Part shown: positions 54,050 through 64,000 of the stretch, one piece after another
Layout of the letters: every line of letters begins with the position of its first letter
How positions within the stretch are numbered: position 1 is the first letter of the stretch
From: Tipula vernalis
Taxonomy: Eukaryota; Arthropoda; Insecta; Diptera; Tipulidae
DNA: 64,000 nucleotides
Reading direction: 5' to 3'
Assembly: GCA_958295665.1 (NCBI GenBank)
Contig: OY282558.1
Span: 137,310,577-137,374,576 of the forward strand
Made by a program: the position numbers and the translations under genes
Notes under the pieces: model-generated
The model's database searches: none
Told to the model about the DNA's origin: nothing
The model's input: only the letters and a program-made list of their open reading frames with translations

Positions 54050-55353
54050 AAACAGAAATACGAGCGACCACTGATATCAAAACTTGGCGTCACGTACCAG
54101 GCAATAAAAATCCGGCCGATCTGCCGTCACGAGGATCTGCCGTCTCCTGATCACTGGCCAGCTGATCGTTTTGAGATTAACGAGGATGAAGTTAACGCAG
54201 AGTTGAAGGAAAACGCAGAGAAAACTACGCCCGAAAGTTTCATTCATGAGGCTACGGTACTCAGTTGTGCTAATGTGATTATCAGAGAATCTGATCTACG
54301 TGGCATTTGCTCAGAATGTCAAGTTATTTAAAAACCGTCCGAATGATTGCTTGGATTTTTCGATTTGCGCGAAATTGCAAAGTAAATTCAGAATGCCGCC
54401 AAAAGGGTGAAATCAGCGCGAGAGAATTTATTGATGCAGAATCGCGAATTTTGAAAATCAGCCAAGACGAGGCCTTTGAAGGAATAAACGATTCAAGATT
54501 AAAGACCCTCGAAGTCTATAAAGAAGAAAGCACCGGATTAATCAGAACGAAATCACTGGTTTCAAATCGCGATGACAGTTTTGGCTTCAGATTTCCGATA
54601 GTTTTAAGCCATAATCATGAATTGGTCAAACTGCTTATTACGCATACACACCTGAAAAATAATCACACGGGCATCAATACAATGTTAAAAATTTTGAGAG
54701 AAAATTTTTGGATTACTTCAAGTCGGCGGGCTGTAAAAAATGTCATACAAAAGTGTGTTACCTGCCGCCGTTTTGCAGGAAAAACATTAAAAGCACCGCC
54801 TACGAGTTTGCCCGCAAGGAGAGTCAGAGATGCAAAAGTTTTTGAAATCACGGGAGTAGACTACGCATTGCCTCTCTTTCTACGAGAAGGTCAAAAGTGC
54901 TACATCTGTTTACTTACCTGCGCAGTATACCGTGCCATTCATCTTGAGCTAGTTACGACATTGTCAGCTGACGAATTTCTCGAAGCTTTGCGCAGATTTA
55001 TACATCGTAGAGGAAGACCGAGCTACATTTACAGCGACAACGGTACCAATTTTGTCAAAGCTAACCGTTTACTGCAACACGTCAATGGGGAGAAAATTTC
55101 GAGTTATTGTGCGACCGAAAAAATTGAGTCGGTTTTTAATCCTCCATCCGCCCCATGGTGGGGTGGGTGGTGGGAGAGAATGGTACGCCTTGTAAAAGAT
55201 CTTCTGAAAAGAACCCTTGGCATTACAAGTCTCAGTTACGAGGAATTGAACACCACACTCTGCGAATGCGAATCGGTCATTAATGCTCGTCCCATCACCT
55301 ATTCACCGGAAGATAAAAACAACATTTGTGTCATAAGCCAGACATGTTTTTGA
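54050..55353 (+). CDS. pol: BEL/Pao #3 RNase H end and integrase
   Basis: The RNase H tail (TWRHVPGNKNPADLPSRG) runs to a stop; the integrase frame is open from 54307 to 55353. The HHCC finger is HTHLKNNH ... CVTC (54638-54770). The catalytic core has Asp in GVDYALP (about 54858), Asp in YIYSDNGTNF (about 55035) and Glu in PPSAPWWGGWWERMVRL (about 55175). All three acidic residues are present. The frame ends by a shift near 55335 inside the C-terminal domain, which continues in the next ORF. Integrase inserts the cDNA into the genome; this copy cannot be made as one polyprotein. Confidence 0.85.
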
Positions 55354-55922
55354 AAGAAATTCACGTAGACGGCGTACCAGATATAGACGAAATTGAAAAA
55401 ACATCGCTATCCCGCAAGTTACGTTATCGGCAGCGACTATTCGAGGAAATCAAAGATCGTTTTCGCACAGAGTACCTCGGTCAACTTTCCAGAAGAACAA
55501 AAGTCAATAAAGATCTCTGTAAAACTTTGAAGGTCGGTGACTTATTCTTCATTTCAACTGATAACCAAAAGGCTTGCAAGTGGCCTTTATCCAGAATACA
55601 AGAACTAATTCCCGGCAACGACGGAAAAATTAGGAGAGTAAAACTCAAAACCTCCTCAAATGTATTGGTTAGACCAGTTCAGCGATTGATTTCACTGGAA
55701 GCGGATTCGGATGAATATCTCCCTAAATCCATGGAAAAGTCGACGGAAAACTCAACACCAGAGGAATGTTCAGAAGAACCAATCGACGAAGATCGACAAG
55801 ACAGGGGCGGATCAAGTTCGGGTGACTCCATGGAGCCCCCACAAAACGCATCCGAAGTGCAGCAGGTACTGCAGACACGACGAGGGCGGGCAGTCAAGAT
55901 GCCGAAACGCTACATCGAATGA
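55330..55922 (+). CDS. pol: BEL/Pao #3 Pol C-terminal domain (DUF5641-like)
   Basis: Follows integrase after a frame change: MFLKEIHVDGVPDIDEIEKT, LSRKLRYRQRLFEEIKDRFR, VGDLFFISTDNQKACKWPLS, RIQELIPGNDGKIRRVKLKT, VLVRPVQRLISLE. This is the usual C-terminal domain of BEL/Pao Pol. An acidic Ser/Glu tail ends at 55922, followed by the polypurine tract and 3' LTR. Confidence 0.83.
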
Positions 55923-56006
55923 CATGTTAAAATAAATCATTATCTATATGGACGTTTGTTAAATTACCGAAATCGTCAATTAAAGCAATTTAAAAAGGTG
56001 GGAGAA

Positions 56007-56239
56007 TGTTGAAAAATGTAGATCATATTGTGAGCGCCACGGCGAATTTTATCTGTATTGTTTCTTATGATTTTTGGTTTTTCAAGTTTTTGCGACTGAG
56101 CATGCGTTGATCTTACGTCGTCCGAGCAACAACAAATTAACGATTATCCTAGTTATTTTTCGAATAAATAGTATTTTTTATATTTTCCATTCTAAGGCAC
56201 GAGTTGTTTTATTACTCTTCCTAAACCGATTTTGCAACA
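56007..56239 (+). repeat. 3' LTR of BEL/Pao #3
   Basis: 233 bp, starting TGTTGAAAAATGTAGATCAT and ending TTTGCAACA, with AATAAA near 56164. Its first 34 bp match the surviving 5' LTR stub at 52076. Confidence 0.88.
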
Positions 56240-56538
56240 GGTAGTGCTTTCTCTAATGTCGTTTTCGATTGATTTTTTATCCCTCTTTGAAAGTGTAACC
56301 TTAATTTCTCCGTCAATCGAATATAAACACCGAATTGTGTTCTGTCATCTGTCAAGCCATATTAAAACGACAAGTAAAATCGAAAATGACAGCACAATGA
56401 GAGTACTGTTTAGTGCATGTGTAAAAAAAGGGGTAAAACTACCAAAAAAACTGGAGTAGTCGAAATTGCACTGGTGTAGTTGTCAGTGCAATTTTTATTG
56501 GTCAATCGTATATTTCCAGGGTAAAAAAATTACACTTT

Positions 56539-56739
56539 TTGCACCGAGTGCAATTCAATTTGGTCAATCGAAATCCACATAATTTTATTCGGGAGGGGAA
56601 ATTTGTTTACGAAACAGATAACGTCGATTGGCTGCCTGCTGAAAAATTTTCAGGAAAATATTTACGTAATCTCGCACTGAAAATTTTTCAGCAACTCGCA
56701 ATGACGATTGAAAAACTACAAAATGCGATTGACGATTAG
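56539..56739 (+). other. Unrecognised short frame inside the long-TIR element
   Basis: A 66-codon frame in the interior of the TIR element: ...NPHNFIREGKFVYETDNVDW, LPAEKFSGKYLRNLALKIFQ, then a helical end (TIEKLQNAIDD). I recognise no family. It contains a perfect 16-bp inverted repeat (56638-56653 with 56677-56692). It may be a remnant of captured or ancestral coding sequence. Confidence 0.35.
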
Positions 56740-57149
56740 AAATAGAGAGAAAGCACTATATATCGGAATAAAATAAAGTTGTAATACCATACAAAAATTA
56801 GCATCAGCGCTCGCAGAACGACTGAAATATTGTATAGTGGAAATTTTTTGAAGTTGTAATGCCATCAAATATTTTGTCTAAAATCACGGTTCCAATCGTC
56901 AATACCTATCGCAAAAAATATAAACCCTACGCTCTACATTAAATGAAATCTCTCTCCATATAAAACATATTGTGACGGTGACACCTTGATTGTAATAGAA
57001 TAAGTTAAATTAATATCTCAATGTTTTACTGTACTAAAATAAAATTTTCTATGATAAAACAGTTCTAAATGTTTCTACACTATTAGTACTGGAAAATTCG
57101 TGAGCTTTCTAGACGTTTGGTTTGTGTATATAAAAAAGCATACAAAGAA

Positions 57150-57930
57150 GAGAAGTTGAAAAGACACAAGAACTTTCTGGAAGTTTCGATTTGTCGCAGT
57201 TAATGGCTGCTACGAAGCAGATGATGGCGCAGCAAGGAGAGCAGTCAAATCGAGAAATGAAACACTATACGGAACAACAAAAGGTTGACATTTAACAACA
57301 AATTTGCAAAATTGAAGAACCAATCCAAATTATGGACCGTCAAATGGGGGAAATTTGCGGTAAGTCAAAAGAATATGGATGAGAAAATTCTAGAACTATC
57401 TACAAATGTACATGGCGAAATAGAGAAGTTGCAAACGGAAGTTCAACTTGTCAAAACGAAGGTTCAACAGGTTGAAGAAAAATTACAAGCGGAGGTTCAA
57501 CGTCTCGAGAAAGAATTAATTGATGTGAAGGCAAGTGGATCAACAACGCAAATGGTTCAGACCGTTCACTCGATTAAGTTAAAGCCACCAACATTCGACG
57601 GAACAACATCTTTCCGCATTTTCAAATTTCAATTTGAAACGGCAGCCAATCAAAACCGTTGGAATGATGAACATCTTGTTGCAGCTCTTATAGTGGCCCT
57701 TAAAGGTAAAGCAGCGAGGGCTTTAGAAACCATTCCTGAAAAGGATCAGCTACCTTGAAATTATAAAGGCGCTGGATCGGAAGTACGGCAGTGACCACAA
57801 GCGGGAAATCTATCGCATGGAACTTAAAAGCCGCTACCAAAAGGAAGGAGAATCGCCACAGAGAAGAGAACGGAGCCAAGGGAATTATAATCGGGAAAGC
57901 CCTAATTAAGGAGTTTCTCGGATAAGACAA
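57150..57930 (+). pseudogene. gag: gypsy Gag remnant
   Basis: Begins mid-protein (FDLSQLMAATKQMMAQQGEQ) right after the LTR stub. A frame change near 57290 leads to a coiled-coil region rich in Glu/Lys (57370-57540) and the capsid-type segment KPPTFDGTTSFRIFKFQFET, RWNDEHLVAALIVALKGKAA. Another frame change near 57755 gives IIKALDRKYGSDHKREIYRM. Retrotransposon gag of this type has a long N-terminal coiled coil; no zinc knuckle remains. Confidence 0.75.
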
Positions 57931-58059
57931 AACCCATCAAGAAAGAGACAATCATTGGCAAATGTGACGTGGTATCGACTATAATAAAATGTGAACAGGA
58001 AAGTTCGATTAGAAAAGCCGACATGCAAGGGCAGAAAGATATGGAAGAAAGAGGGTAGC

Positions 58060-59010
58060 ATGAGATTCTGCGTTGATTACCAAAAACTCAATGCTGTGAC
58101 GAAAAAACAGCTACCCACTGCCAAGGATCGATAACACGTTAGACACGTTATCGGGTGCTCAAATATTTTCGACATTAGGGAGGGGGATTGGGAGGAGGGG
58201 AGGGTAACGGGCTTTGGCAATTTAATGTTATGCCGTTCGGATTATGTACTGTCCGTGCGACTTTTGAACGATTAATGGCGCGCGTGTTAAAGGGATTGCA
58301 TTGGGAGATGTGCCTAATACATCTGGACGACATCATCGTCATGGGGAAGCATTTCAAAGAGCATTTAAGGAACTTGGCCGAAGTTTTGGATCGGACACAG
58401 GCCGCCCGATTAAAGTTAAGTCCAAAGAAGTGTAAGCTGTTCAGAACTGAAGTAAAATATTTGGGTCATCTGGTAATAACTAATGGAATTCACACCGACG
58501 AAGAAAAGATCGCCGCGGTAAAGAACTGGCCAATACCTAAACATTTACACGAATTACGAAGGATTCACCAACATCGCCAAGAGTTTACACGAGTTGAGCA
58601 GGAAGAACAAGGCGATGGAAGAATGCCTAGGAAGAAGAATTCGTGGAACTAAGGAGACGGTTACGCGTCACGCCAATCCACGCATAGCATATACCCAATG
58701 GGAAATTCATTTTGGACACCGATGCAAGTAATGACGGTATAGGAGGTGTGTTATCACAGGAAATTACTGCGTGACACGGAAAGAATTGTTGGCTATAGTG
58801 GAATGTCGAATGTGTTAAGCATTTCCATAAGTATCTTTACGAGCAAAAATTCCATTTACGGACAGACCACGGTGCTTTACGGTGGCTGTTGCAATTCAAG
58901 AATCCAGAGAGACAGGTAGCACACTGGATCGAACGTCTTCAAAGCTATGATTTACAAATCCAATATCGGAAGGGAAGTGCACACGGAAATGCCGACGCAT
59001 TATCAAGATG
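58060..59010 (+). pseudogene. pol: gypsy RT and RNase H remnant
   Basis: The RT start (MRFCVDYQKLNAVTKK, near 58060-58110) is in a different frame from the main piece 58188-58652: LWQFNVMPFGLCTVRATFER, CLIHLDDIIVMGKHF (active site LDD, about 58318), LKLSPKKCKLFRTEVKYLGH, IAAVKNWPIPKHLHELRR. RNase H follows broken into frames (YCVTRKELLAIVE; FHLRTDHGALRWLLQFKNPE; LQIQYRKGSAHGNADALSRW, to about 59010). Stops and missing stretches make it dead. Confidence 0.82.
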
Positions 59011-59661
59011 GCCATGTCAGTGATATTTCAAGAAATAGGCCAGATGCTCGGTATAAATAAAACGAGAAAAACGCCTTTGCATCCAAAAATGGTGAAAAGA
59101 TTCAATGGCCCATTGGGGGAATATCTAGCAAAGGTCGTAGAGAAAAATCAACGTAACTGGGATCGACATATACCGATGTTTCTGATGGCCTATCGATCAG
59201 CAATAAATGACACAACCGGAATGACACCAGATAAAAGGTTATTTGAAGATAACCTACGATTACCTGGAGATCTAAAGTTTGGGGCTGTTCCATCAGCAGC
59301 TTTATGTGTACAGGACTACGTAAACCGGATGAAAGAAGAACTTAATGAGATTCATCAATTTGTACGGGGGAAAATACGGATGCCAAGTCACCGGATGAAA
59401 GCTCAATATGACATACGAGCAAATAACCGAGGCTTCCAGGGAGGACAATTAGTATGGCTTCACAACCCGCAACGGAAAAAGGGATTATCACCGAAGCTGC
59501 AACCAGTATGGGAAGGACCTTACACTGTTATCATAAGGATGGACGACGTGGTTTATCGAATTCAAAAAGGCCATCGAAGTAAACCGAAGGTGGTGCATTT
59601 GGAGAGGCTGACCCTATACAGAGGAGGTGATTTGGGTCCTGTTCGGGACGAACAGGCTTAG
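59008..59661 (+). CDS. pol: gypsy integrase, C-terminal part
   Basis: A 217-codon open frame directly after RNase H. The finger and first two catalytic Asp are deleted; it starts near the Glu region (LHPKMVKRFNGPLGEYLAKV, where the family has a P-E-R/K-NRT type motif and the catalytic Glu appears lost). It then gives NWDRHIPMFLMAYRSAINDT, TGMTPDKRLFEDNLRLP, a basic segment, QLVWLHNPQRKKGLSPKLQP, WEGPYTVI and VVHLERLTLYRG, the conserved C-terminal end. It cannot be an active integrase. Confidence 0.82.
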   Translation: MAMSVIFQEIGQMLGINKTRKTPLHPKMVKRFNGPLGEYLAKVVEKNQRNWDRHIPMFLMAYRSAINDTTGMTPDKRLFEDNLRLPGDLKFGAVPSAALCVQDYVNRMKEELNEIHQFVRGKIRMPSHRMKAQYDIRANNRGFQGGQLVWLHNPQRKKGLSPKLQPVWEGPYTVIIRMDDVVYRIQKGHRSKPKVVHLERLTLYRGGDLGPVRDEQA

Positions 59662-59679
59662 GTGGGGGGGGGGGGGTAG

Positions 59680-59811
59680 TGTAACGGTGACACCTAGTGT
59701 CTAATAGAATAAGTTAAATTAATAGCTCAATGTTTAACTGTACTAAAATAGAATTTTACGCTATTCTAACTGGAAAAGTCATGAGCTTTCTAGAAGTTGG
59801 CTTGTGTGTAT
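59680..59811 (+). repeat. gypsy LTR copy A (3' LTR, interrupted)
   Basis: TGTAACGGTGACACCTAG to the TATA-box region, matching the first third of LTR copies B-D. It is broken at 59811 by inverted copy B. Confidence 0.85.
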
Positions 59812-60308
59812 TGTTATGTTTTTGCCTTGTCAATTAAGGTTCGTATCACTGGATTGTGAATAGTACAAAATCAATTTAATTTATCACCAACGAATTTATT
59901 TAGTTAACACAAAAATTATTACAACACAGTTTATTAATAAAAATTCACAAAATCACTTTATATAAATTATTCTCAAATTTTACTGTACACTTATAATTTT
60001 TATTTCCACTAAAACACTTTTTAAATCATTTTTTAATTACTTTTTAATCTTCACACTGTCGCTTTCCAAATACTACTAATAATCGTACAAGTTTACACCA
60101 TCGCGTTCCAAATACTAATAATCCAATTCGATCTTGTTCGCCTTTTTATATACACAAACCAAACTTCTAGAAAGCTCATGACTTTTCCAGTGCTAATAGT
60201 GTAGAAACATTTAGAACTGTTTTATCATGGAAAATTCCATTTTAGTACAGTAAAACATTGAGCTATTCATTTAACTTATTCTATCATAATCTAGGTGCCA
60301 CCGTCACA
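59812..60308 (-). repeat. gypsy LTR copy B (inverted, full length)
   Basis: 497 bp on the minus strand, from TGTGACGGTGGCACCTAG (complement at 60291-60308) to CAAGGCAAAAACATAACA (complement at 59812-59829). It has a TATATAAAAAGGCG promoter and AATAAA-like signal. It looks inserted into copy A; flanking bases (GTAT/GTAA) are only a 3 of 4 match. Confidence 0.85.
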
Positions 60309-60318
60309 GTAACAATAG

Positions 60319-60791
60319 TGTTGCGGTGACACCTAGTGTGTAATAGAATAAGTAAAACTAATAGCTCAATGTTTACTGTACTAAGTGGAATTTTCCATGA
60401 TAAAAATTGTTACGTAATGTTTCTACGCTATTCCAACTGGAAAAGTCGTGAACTTTCGAGAAGCTTGCTTCCAAATACGAAGCATTCGTATTTGGAACGC
60501 GATATAGTAAACTTGTAAAATTATTATTAGTATTTGGAAAGCGACAGTGTGAAGATTAAAAAGTAATTAAAAAGTGATTTAAAAAGTGTTGTAGTGCGAA
60601 TTAAAATTTATAAGTGAATAGTAAAATTGTGTAAAAATCATTTAAAGTGATTTTGTGAATTTTTATTGATAAACTGTGTTGTAATAAATTTTGTGAAATA
60701 AATATAAATTCGTTGGTGATAAATTAAATTGATTTTGTATTATTCATAATCCAGTGATACGAACCTTAATTAAAAAGGCAAAAACGTAACA
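60319..60791 (+). repeat. gypsy LTR copy C (solo-like)
   Basis: 473 bp from TGTTGCGGTGACACC to CAAAAACGTAACA. It is followed by ATAT, then copy D. A perfect 12-bp hairpin (60470-60481 with 60485-60496) replaces the TATA/start region of the other copies. Confidence 0.85.
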
Positions 60792-60795
60792 ATAT

Positions 60796-61293
60796 TGTGA
60801 CGGTAACACCTAGAGGTTGATAGAATAATTTAAATTAATAGCTCAATGTTTTAGTGTACTAATATGGAATTTGCCATGATAAAACTGTTCTAATAGTTTC
60901 TACACTATTCTTACTGGAAAAGTGATGAACTTTCTACAAGTTTGGTTTGTTTATATAAAAAGGCGAACGAAGTCGAATTGGATTATTAGTATTTGGTAAG
61001 CGATAGCGTGAAGATTAAAAAGGATTTTAACTTCTTTTTAATCTTTACGCTATCGCTTACCAAATACTAATAATCCAATTCGACTTCGTTCGCCTTTAAA
61101 AAGTGTTTTAGCGGGAAATAAAAAGTAAAAAGGATCAGTAAAATTGTGCAAATATTAAAATAAAGTGATTATATGAATTTTCGTTATAAATTGTGTTTTA
61201 ATAATTTTTGCGTGAAATAAATAAATTGAATTGTTTTGGTTTTATTCACAATCCAGTGATTCGAACCTTGATTGACAAGGCAAAAACGTAACA
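60796..61293 (+). repeat. gypsy LTR copy D (solo LTR, ATAT flanks)
   Basis: 498 bp from TGTGACGGTAACACC to CAAAAACGTAACA, flanked by ATAT (60792-60795 and 61294-61297). The 4-bp duplication fits gypsy integration. It has a TATATAAAAAGGCGAACG promoter, and immediately downstream a 63-bp near-perfect hairpin (60962-61094). Confidence 0.88.
60962..61094 (+). repeat. Long hairpin in LTR D R-region
   Basis: The left arm 60962-61024 (GGCGAACGAAGTCGAATTGG...) and right arm 61031-61094 are reverse complements with only one or two differences, around a 6-base spacer. The left arm matches the normal LTR sequence, so the right arm is an inverted copy added later. Confidence 0.9.
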
Positions 61294-61297
61294 ATAT

Positions 61298-63080
61298 GGA
61301 GAGTGAAACTATCGGAATTAAATCAAACTCTACGCTTTGCATGCAAAATCATAACAGTCCAATCGTCAATATAAACTTCTTTACTGAAAACAACGAACTC
61401 GTAAAAAAATATCATATGCAACAACTTGGGAGTAAATGTCGATTATTGCCCTTATTTAGTTACAAACAAAATATAAATTTGTTTTATTTTTATTTCTTAG
61501 ATTAAAGTTTGTACATTTTGGAAAAGTGGTTATAGCTATGTAGGTGAAACACAGTGAAATTTAAAAACCCAGTTTTTTAACAGTACCAATCCAAGAGACT
61601 TTTTTTTATTTGTAAGTGCACTTAATTATATTAGCACTAGGAGCTAAGCTTTTAAAATAAAAGAATGAAATTTGCGACGAAGATATTTACCTACCTATAG
61701 GTAAATCCTCCCCGATATAAACGAAAAAAGTTTTCAGGATTTTACCCAATTCGAATAAAATGCATAAATTATCCACTGAAATAAAATCTATCTACTGTTA
61801 AAAATGTATACATAAATGCATTTTCCTACGTTGAAAATTATTGTGAACAGGCGCCATTAATTTCCGATTCCACTCAAACTGTTTCGTATGTTTCGAGATT
61901 TTTTACTCTTTCCATATTTAGAACAAAAAAAAAAAAAAAATGTTCTTCGGATTCTTCCTCTAAATAAATATGAGAAAATAAAGGGAAAATTCGTACACTG
62001 AGCATAAAATTGCATTTTCCGGAAACAATAATCATTTTTCCACCCCATTCTTGTTAATATTTTTATTATCGTAGATACAGCAATAATCTATATAACACAA
62101 ACATATAAATTAGGTCAGTTTTTCCCCAACAATATTCCTTTCCGCACCTCTACATGTATTACTATTTGTAAAGTATTTTATTTTTTATTTGCTTACCTTT
62201 GGGTATAATTCGTCGCGCGTTGTATTGATTATAAATCACGGGGAGCAGGTAAAACAAAATTGCCCAAATGGTTCACAATTTATTATTTTTTGTTGAGAAA
62301 TTATGCGGCTTTGCCTGGATAAACAACAATAAAATCATATACTCCAATAAAATTATGCGCAAATCATACTTACAGTATATATAAACTTATAGGCATATAA
62401 ATATTTCAGTGGTTTGAATTTTGCACATGTGTATGCACAAATGAAAGCTAAATGGGAAATTTCATTTAATTTTGTACTTAAAATCCATGAAATTAATAAA
62501 TAATTAGCATTAAAAATAAAATGAAATGAACCAAACAAAAAGTTGCGTAAATATGTAAATTGTATTGCCTGCAGTAATCCCCTTCCTTCTTTCCTATATG
62601 GAATACGCATATTTAATTTAATTTTGGTATTTGTTCTTCATATTTGAAACGTACTATATGCAAATTAAAATTCGTATCAATATTTACTTAGTAAGTACTC
62701 GTACAATGGTAGATACAACTTCCAAAATGGAAATTATTTATATTAATTTTACGTTCGACTCAAACGACAGAAGATCTAAACTAAAGATTACAAATTTGCC
62801 TTCTCTTTTAAAATAAGATTAAATAAACACATTTCAATTAAATTTTTATTATAAACTATTAATACTTAAAATAAAATCATAATAGTGTAAAAAATAAAAA
62901 TCGTAAATCGCCGAATCGATGTTTTTTGTACGTTAATCAAAATCTTTATAGAAAGTCTAATCATTTGTATACCAAAAGTTATGTTTACTGAAAGAGGCAG
63001 CACCATCATAGAAAATAGCATGTAGTGTTTGCCACTAGATGTCACTACATCTAAAATAGAAAAGATAGCAGCAATAAACA
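61298..63080. other. AT-rich spacer, nothing recognised
   Basis: Poly-A run at 61923-61940. No domain, terminal repeat or RNA gene found. The LTR and leader of the retroelement starting near 63090 may lie here, but its partner LTR is outside the window. Confidence 0.4.
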
Positions 63081-63089
63081 TTAATAAAA

Positions 63090-64000
63090 CTAAGGAAATT
63101 AAGCGGATTTGGACATAAAGCACCGCATGATTTAAATAAAACAAAAAAAACATTTTCTTCATTATCTGATTCTGACGATTCTCCTAATTCTGCTCATTCC
63201 GTTAAATTTGAACCTCAGGTGAATTCAAGTCTTAGTAATTTCGAAACTAATCAAGGTATGCCGCTAAATATTGACCATGTGTTAAGATTGGTACCCGAGT
63301 TCGATGGTTCGGTTAGCTGGCTAAGTAAATATATAAATGTGTGTGAATTTTTTTATAAGCCTCTGACGGGAAAAGACCAAAAAGATACATTTCTACAAAG
63401 TGTTCAATCGAAACTTTCTGGTAGAGCTTACGAATTAATCTGATACAAGACAGTTGAAACGTGGGAAGATTTGAAAACAGAGTTGACATTTCAGTTTGAA
63501 GACTCTCGATCAGTCGAGCAACTGCAAATTGAACTCATTAACCATGTTCAAGGTCAAAATGGAAACGTTCGTATGTTCGCGCGCAATATTGAGAAAACTT
63601 TATCTGCACTATCCGTACTTGCATACGTAGGGAAGGCAAAAAGAGTGCTGAAGTAATAAATAGCATGAACGAAGCAACTGCATTACGCTCGTTTCAAGAC
63701 GGACTGCATCATTCCATTGCGGTCATAGTGAAAGCCTGTCGGTTCAAGACACTGAAGGAAGCTGTCGATAAAGCCATAGAAGAGGAAATGTCATTTATGA
63801 ACCAACCTAGATTTCAGTCAACGGCTATTAAATGCCAATTATGTTCCAAAGTAGGTCACATCGCTAAAGATTGCTTCCAACTGAACAAGCCAAGTTCAAC
63901 TCATACTTCAATATCACCAAATTCTCGGAATTGCGTGCCCATTAATGGAAAACCAGTGACAAACTTTCAAACTAGCACAAATCCAATGAGGTGTTTATAT
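63090..64000 (+). pseudogene. gag: LTR-retroelement Gag, partial (continues past window)
   Basis: The coding sense begins before 63171 (SDSDDSPNSAHSVKFEPQVN); there is no ATG at 63219, so the native start is unclear. A capsid-like segment follows: VLRLVPEFDGSVSWLSKYIN, FLQSVQSKLSGRAYELI. A TGA stop at 63441-63443 interrupts it; the same frame continues with TVETWEDLKTELTFQFEDSR. One frame change near 63640 leads to NSMNEATALRSFQDGL and a CX2CX4HX4C zinc knuckle, CQLCSKVGHIAKDC (63825-63880). This frame is open to the window end (about 350 bp). One stop and one frameshift; probably Ty3/gypsy-like, but gag alone does not settle the family. Confidence 0.7.

Larger units (their letters stand above)
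52071..56244 (+). mobile_element. BEL/Pao retrotransposon #3 with 5-bp target duplication
   Basis: The body is 52076-56239, flanked by GGTAG (52071-52075 and 56240-56244); 5 bp is normal for BEL/Pao. The 3' LTR is 56007-56239 (233 bp, TGTTG...CAACA) after a purine tract (AGGTGGGAGAA). The 5' LTR survives only as its first ~34 bp (52076-52109, one mismatch to the 3' copy) and is fused directly to protease sequence, so the rest of the LTR, leader and gag are deleted. Pol is largely readable, with frameshifts. Confidence 0.92.
51935..56903. mobile_element. Long-TIR DNA element, split by BEL #3
   Basis: The left arm (51935-52075, continuing at 56245-56262) and right arm (about 56742-56903) are diverged reverse complements over about 160 bp, starting ATT(A/G)ACGATTGG and including TCTGCGAGCGC(C/T)GATGCTAAT. 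The interior is 56263-56741. BEL #3 sits inside the left arm; after removing it and one GGTAG the arms align through TAGTGCTTTCTC. No clear target duplication was found at the outer ends, so the superfamily is unknown. Confidence 0.75.
56971..60314 (+). mobile_element. Ty3/gypsy element, internally deleted, with LTR cluster at 3' end
   Basis: Starts with a truncated 5' LTR (56971-57139, TGTGACGGTGACACC to the TATA region) fused directly into gag. Gag (57150-57930), RT (58060-58640), RNase H (58690-59010) and integrase C-part (59008-59661) follow, with large deletions between. The 3' LTR starts at 59680 after a G-run, is interrupted at 59811 by an inverted LTR copy and is left with only a GTAACA end (60309-60314). 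Confidence 0.85.

Noticed and set aside
61272..61505. 77-aa frame after LTR D
   Set aside because: It starts inside the LTR and has no conserved features.

Overview
This is eukaryotic, AT-rich and almost wholly repetitive DNA. I see no rRNA, no canonical tRNA gene and no confident single-copy host gene. The mix of BEL/Pao, Ty3/gypsy, LOA-type LINE, mariner, hAT-like and foldback elements, with long satellites, suggests an insect, most likely a dipteran. That assignment is inference.

Layout. 1-4860: minus-strand BEL/Pao retrotransposon #1, cut by the window edge, with gag and a pol frame open for about 3.75 kb. 4860-6480: AT-rich sequence, probably including its leader/LTR. 6480-10880: a ~108-bp tandem repeat, partly inverted, in blocks alternating with a second repeat. 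10890-11690: gypsy pol relic. 11852-12418: broken mariner. 12419-17855: ~175-bp satellite with an orientation flip, an exact 680-bp four-monomer duplication, and three copies of a non-autonomous element carrying a (GTCTGTCA)n tract. 17860-18140: gypsy integrase scrap. 20061-23475: gypsy pol relic split by a 5'-truncated CR1/jockey-group LINE with target duplication AATACT. 24624-25268: hAT-like MITE with perfect 8-bp duplication CCCTTAAG.

26450-29025: degenerate gene of a family I cannot name (motifs SDGA, HEEDF, TSHGK), broken by a 704-bp palindromic foldback element with a 9-bp target duplication. 29345-34989: nearly intact LOA-type LINE with an 11-bp target duplication; ORF2 is open and ORF1 has one frameshift. 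It sits just upstream of a second fragment of the same unnamed family at 35024-35395. 35570-36360: local direct and inverted duplications. 38330-38790: short tandem repeat. 38800-43950: very degenerate BEL/Pao #2 with a tRNA-derived SINE in gag. 45240-49690: 8-bp (GAATTTAA) satellite with two insertions. 51935-56903: long-TIR DNA element hosting BEL/Pao #3 (52076-56239, duplication GGTAG). 56971-60314: internally deleted gypsy element whose 3' end merges into a cluster of LTR copies up to 61293. 63090-64000: gag of a further retroelement, cut by the window end.

The genes do not form a pathway; the region reads as layered insertions. At least five nests are resolved by target duplications or joined reading frames. 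The items most worth follow-up are the unnamed TSHGK family, the foldback element inside it, the LOA LINE, the 680-bp satellite duplication and the hairpin-bearing LTRs.
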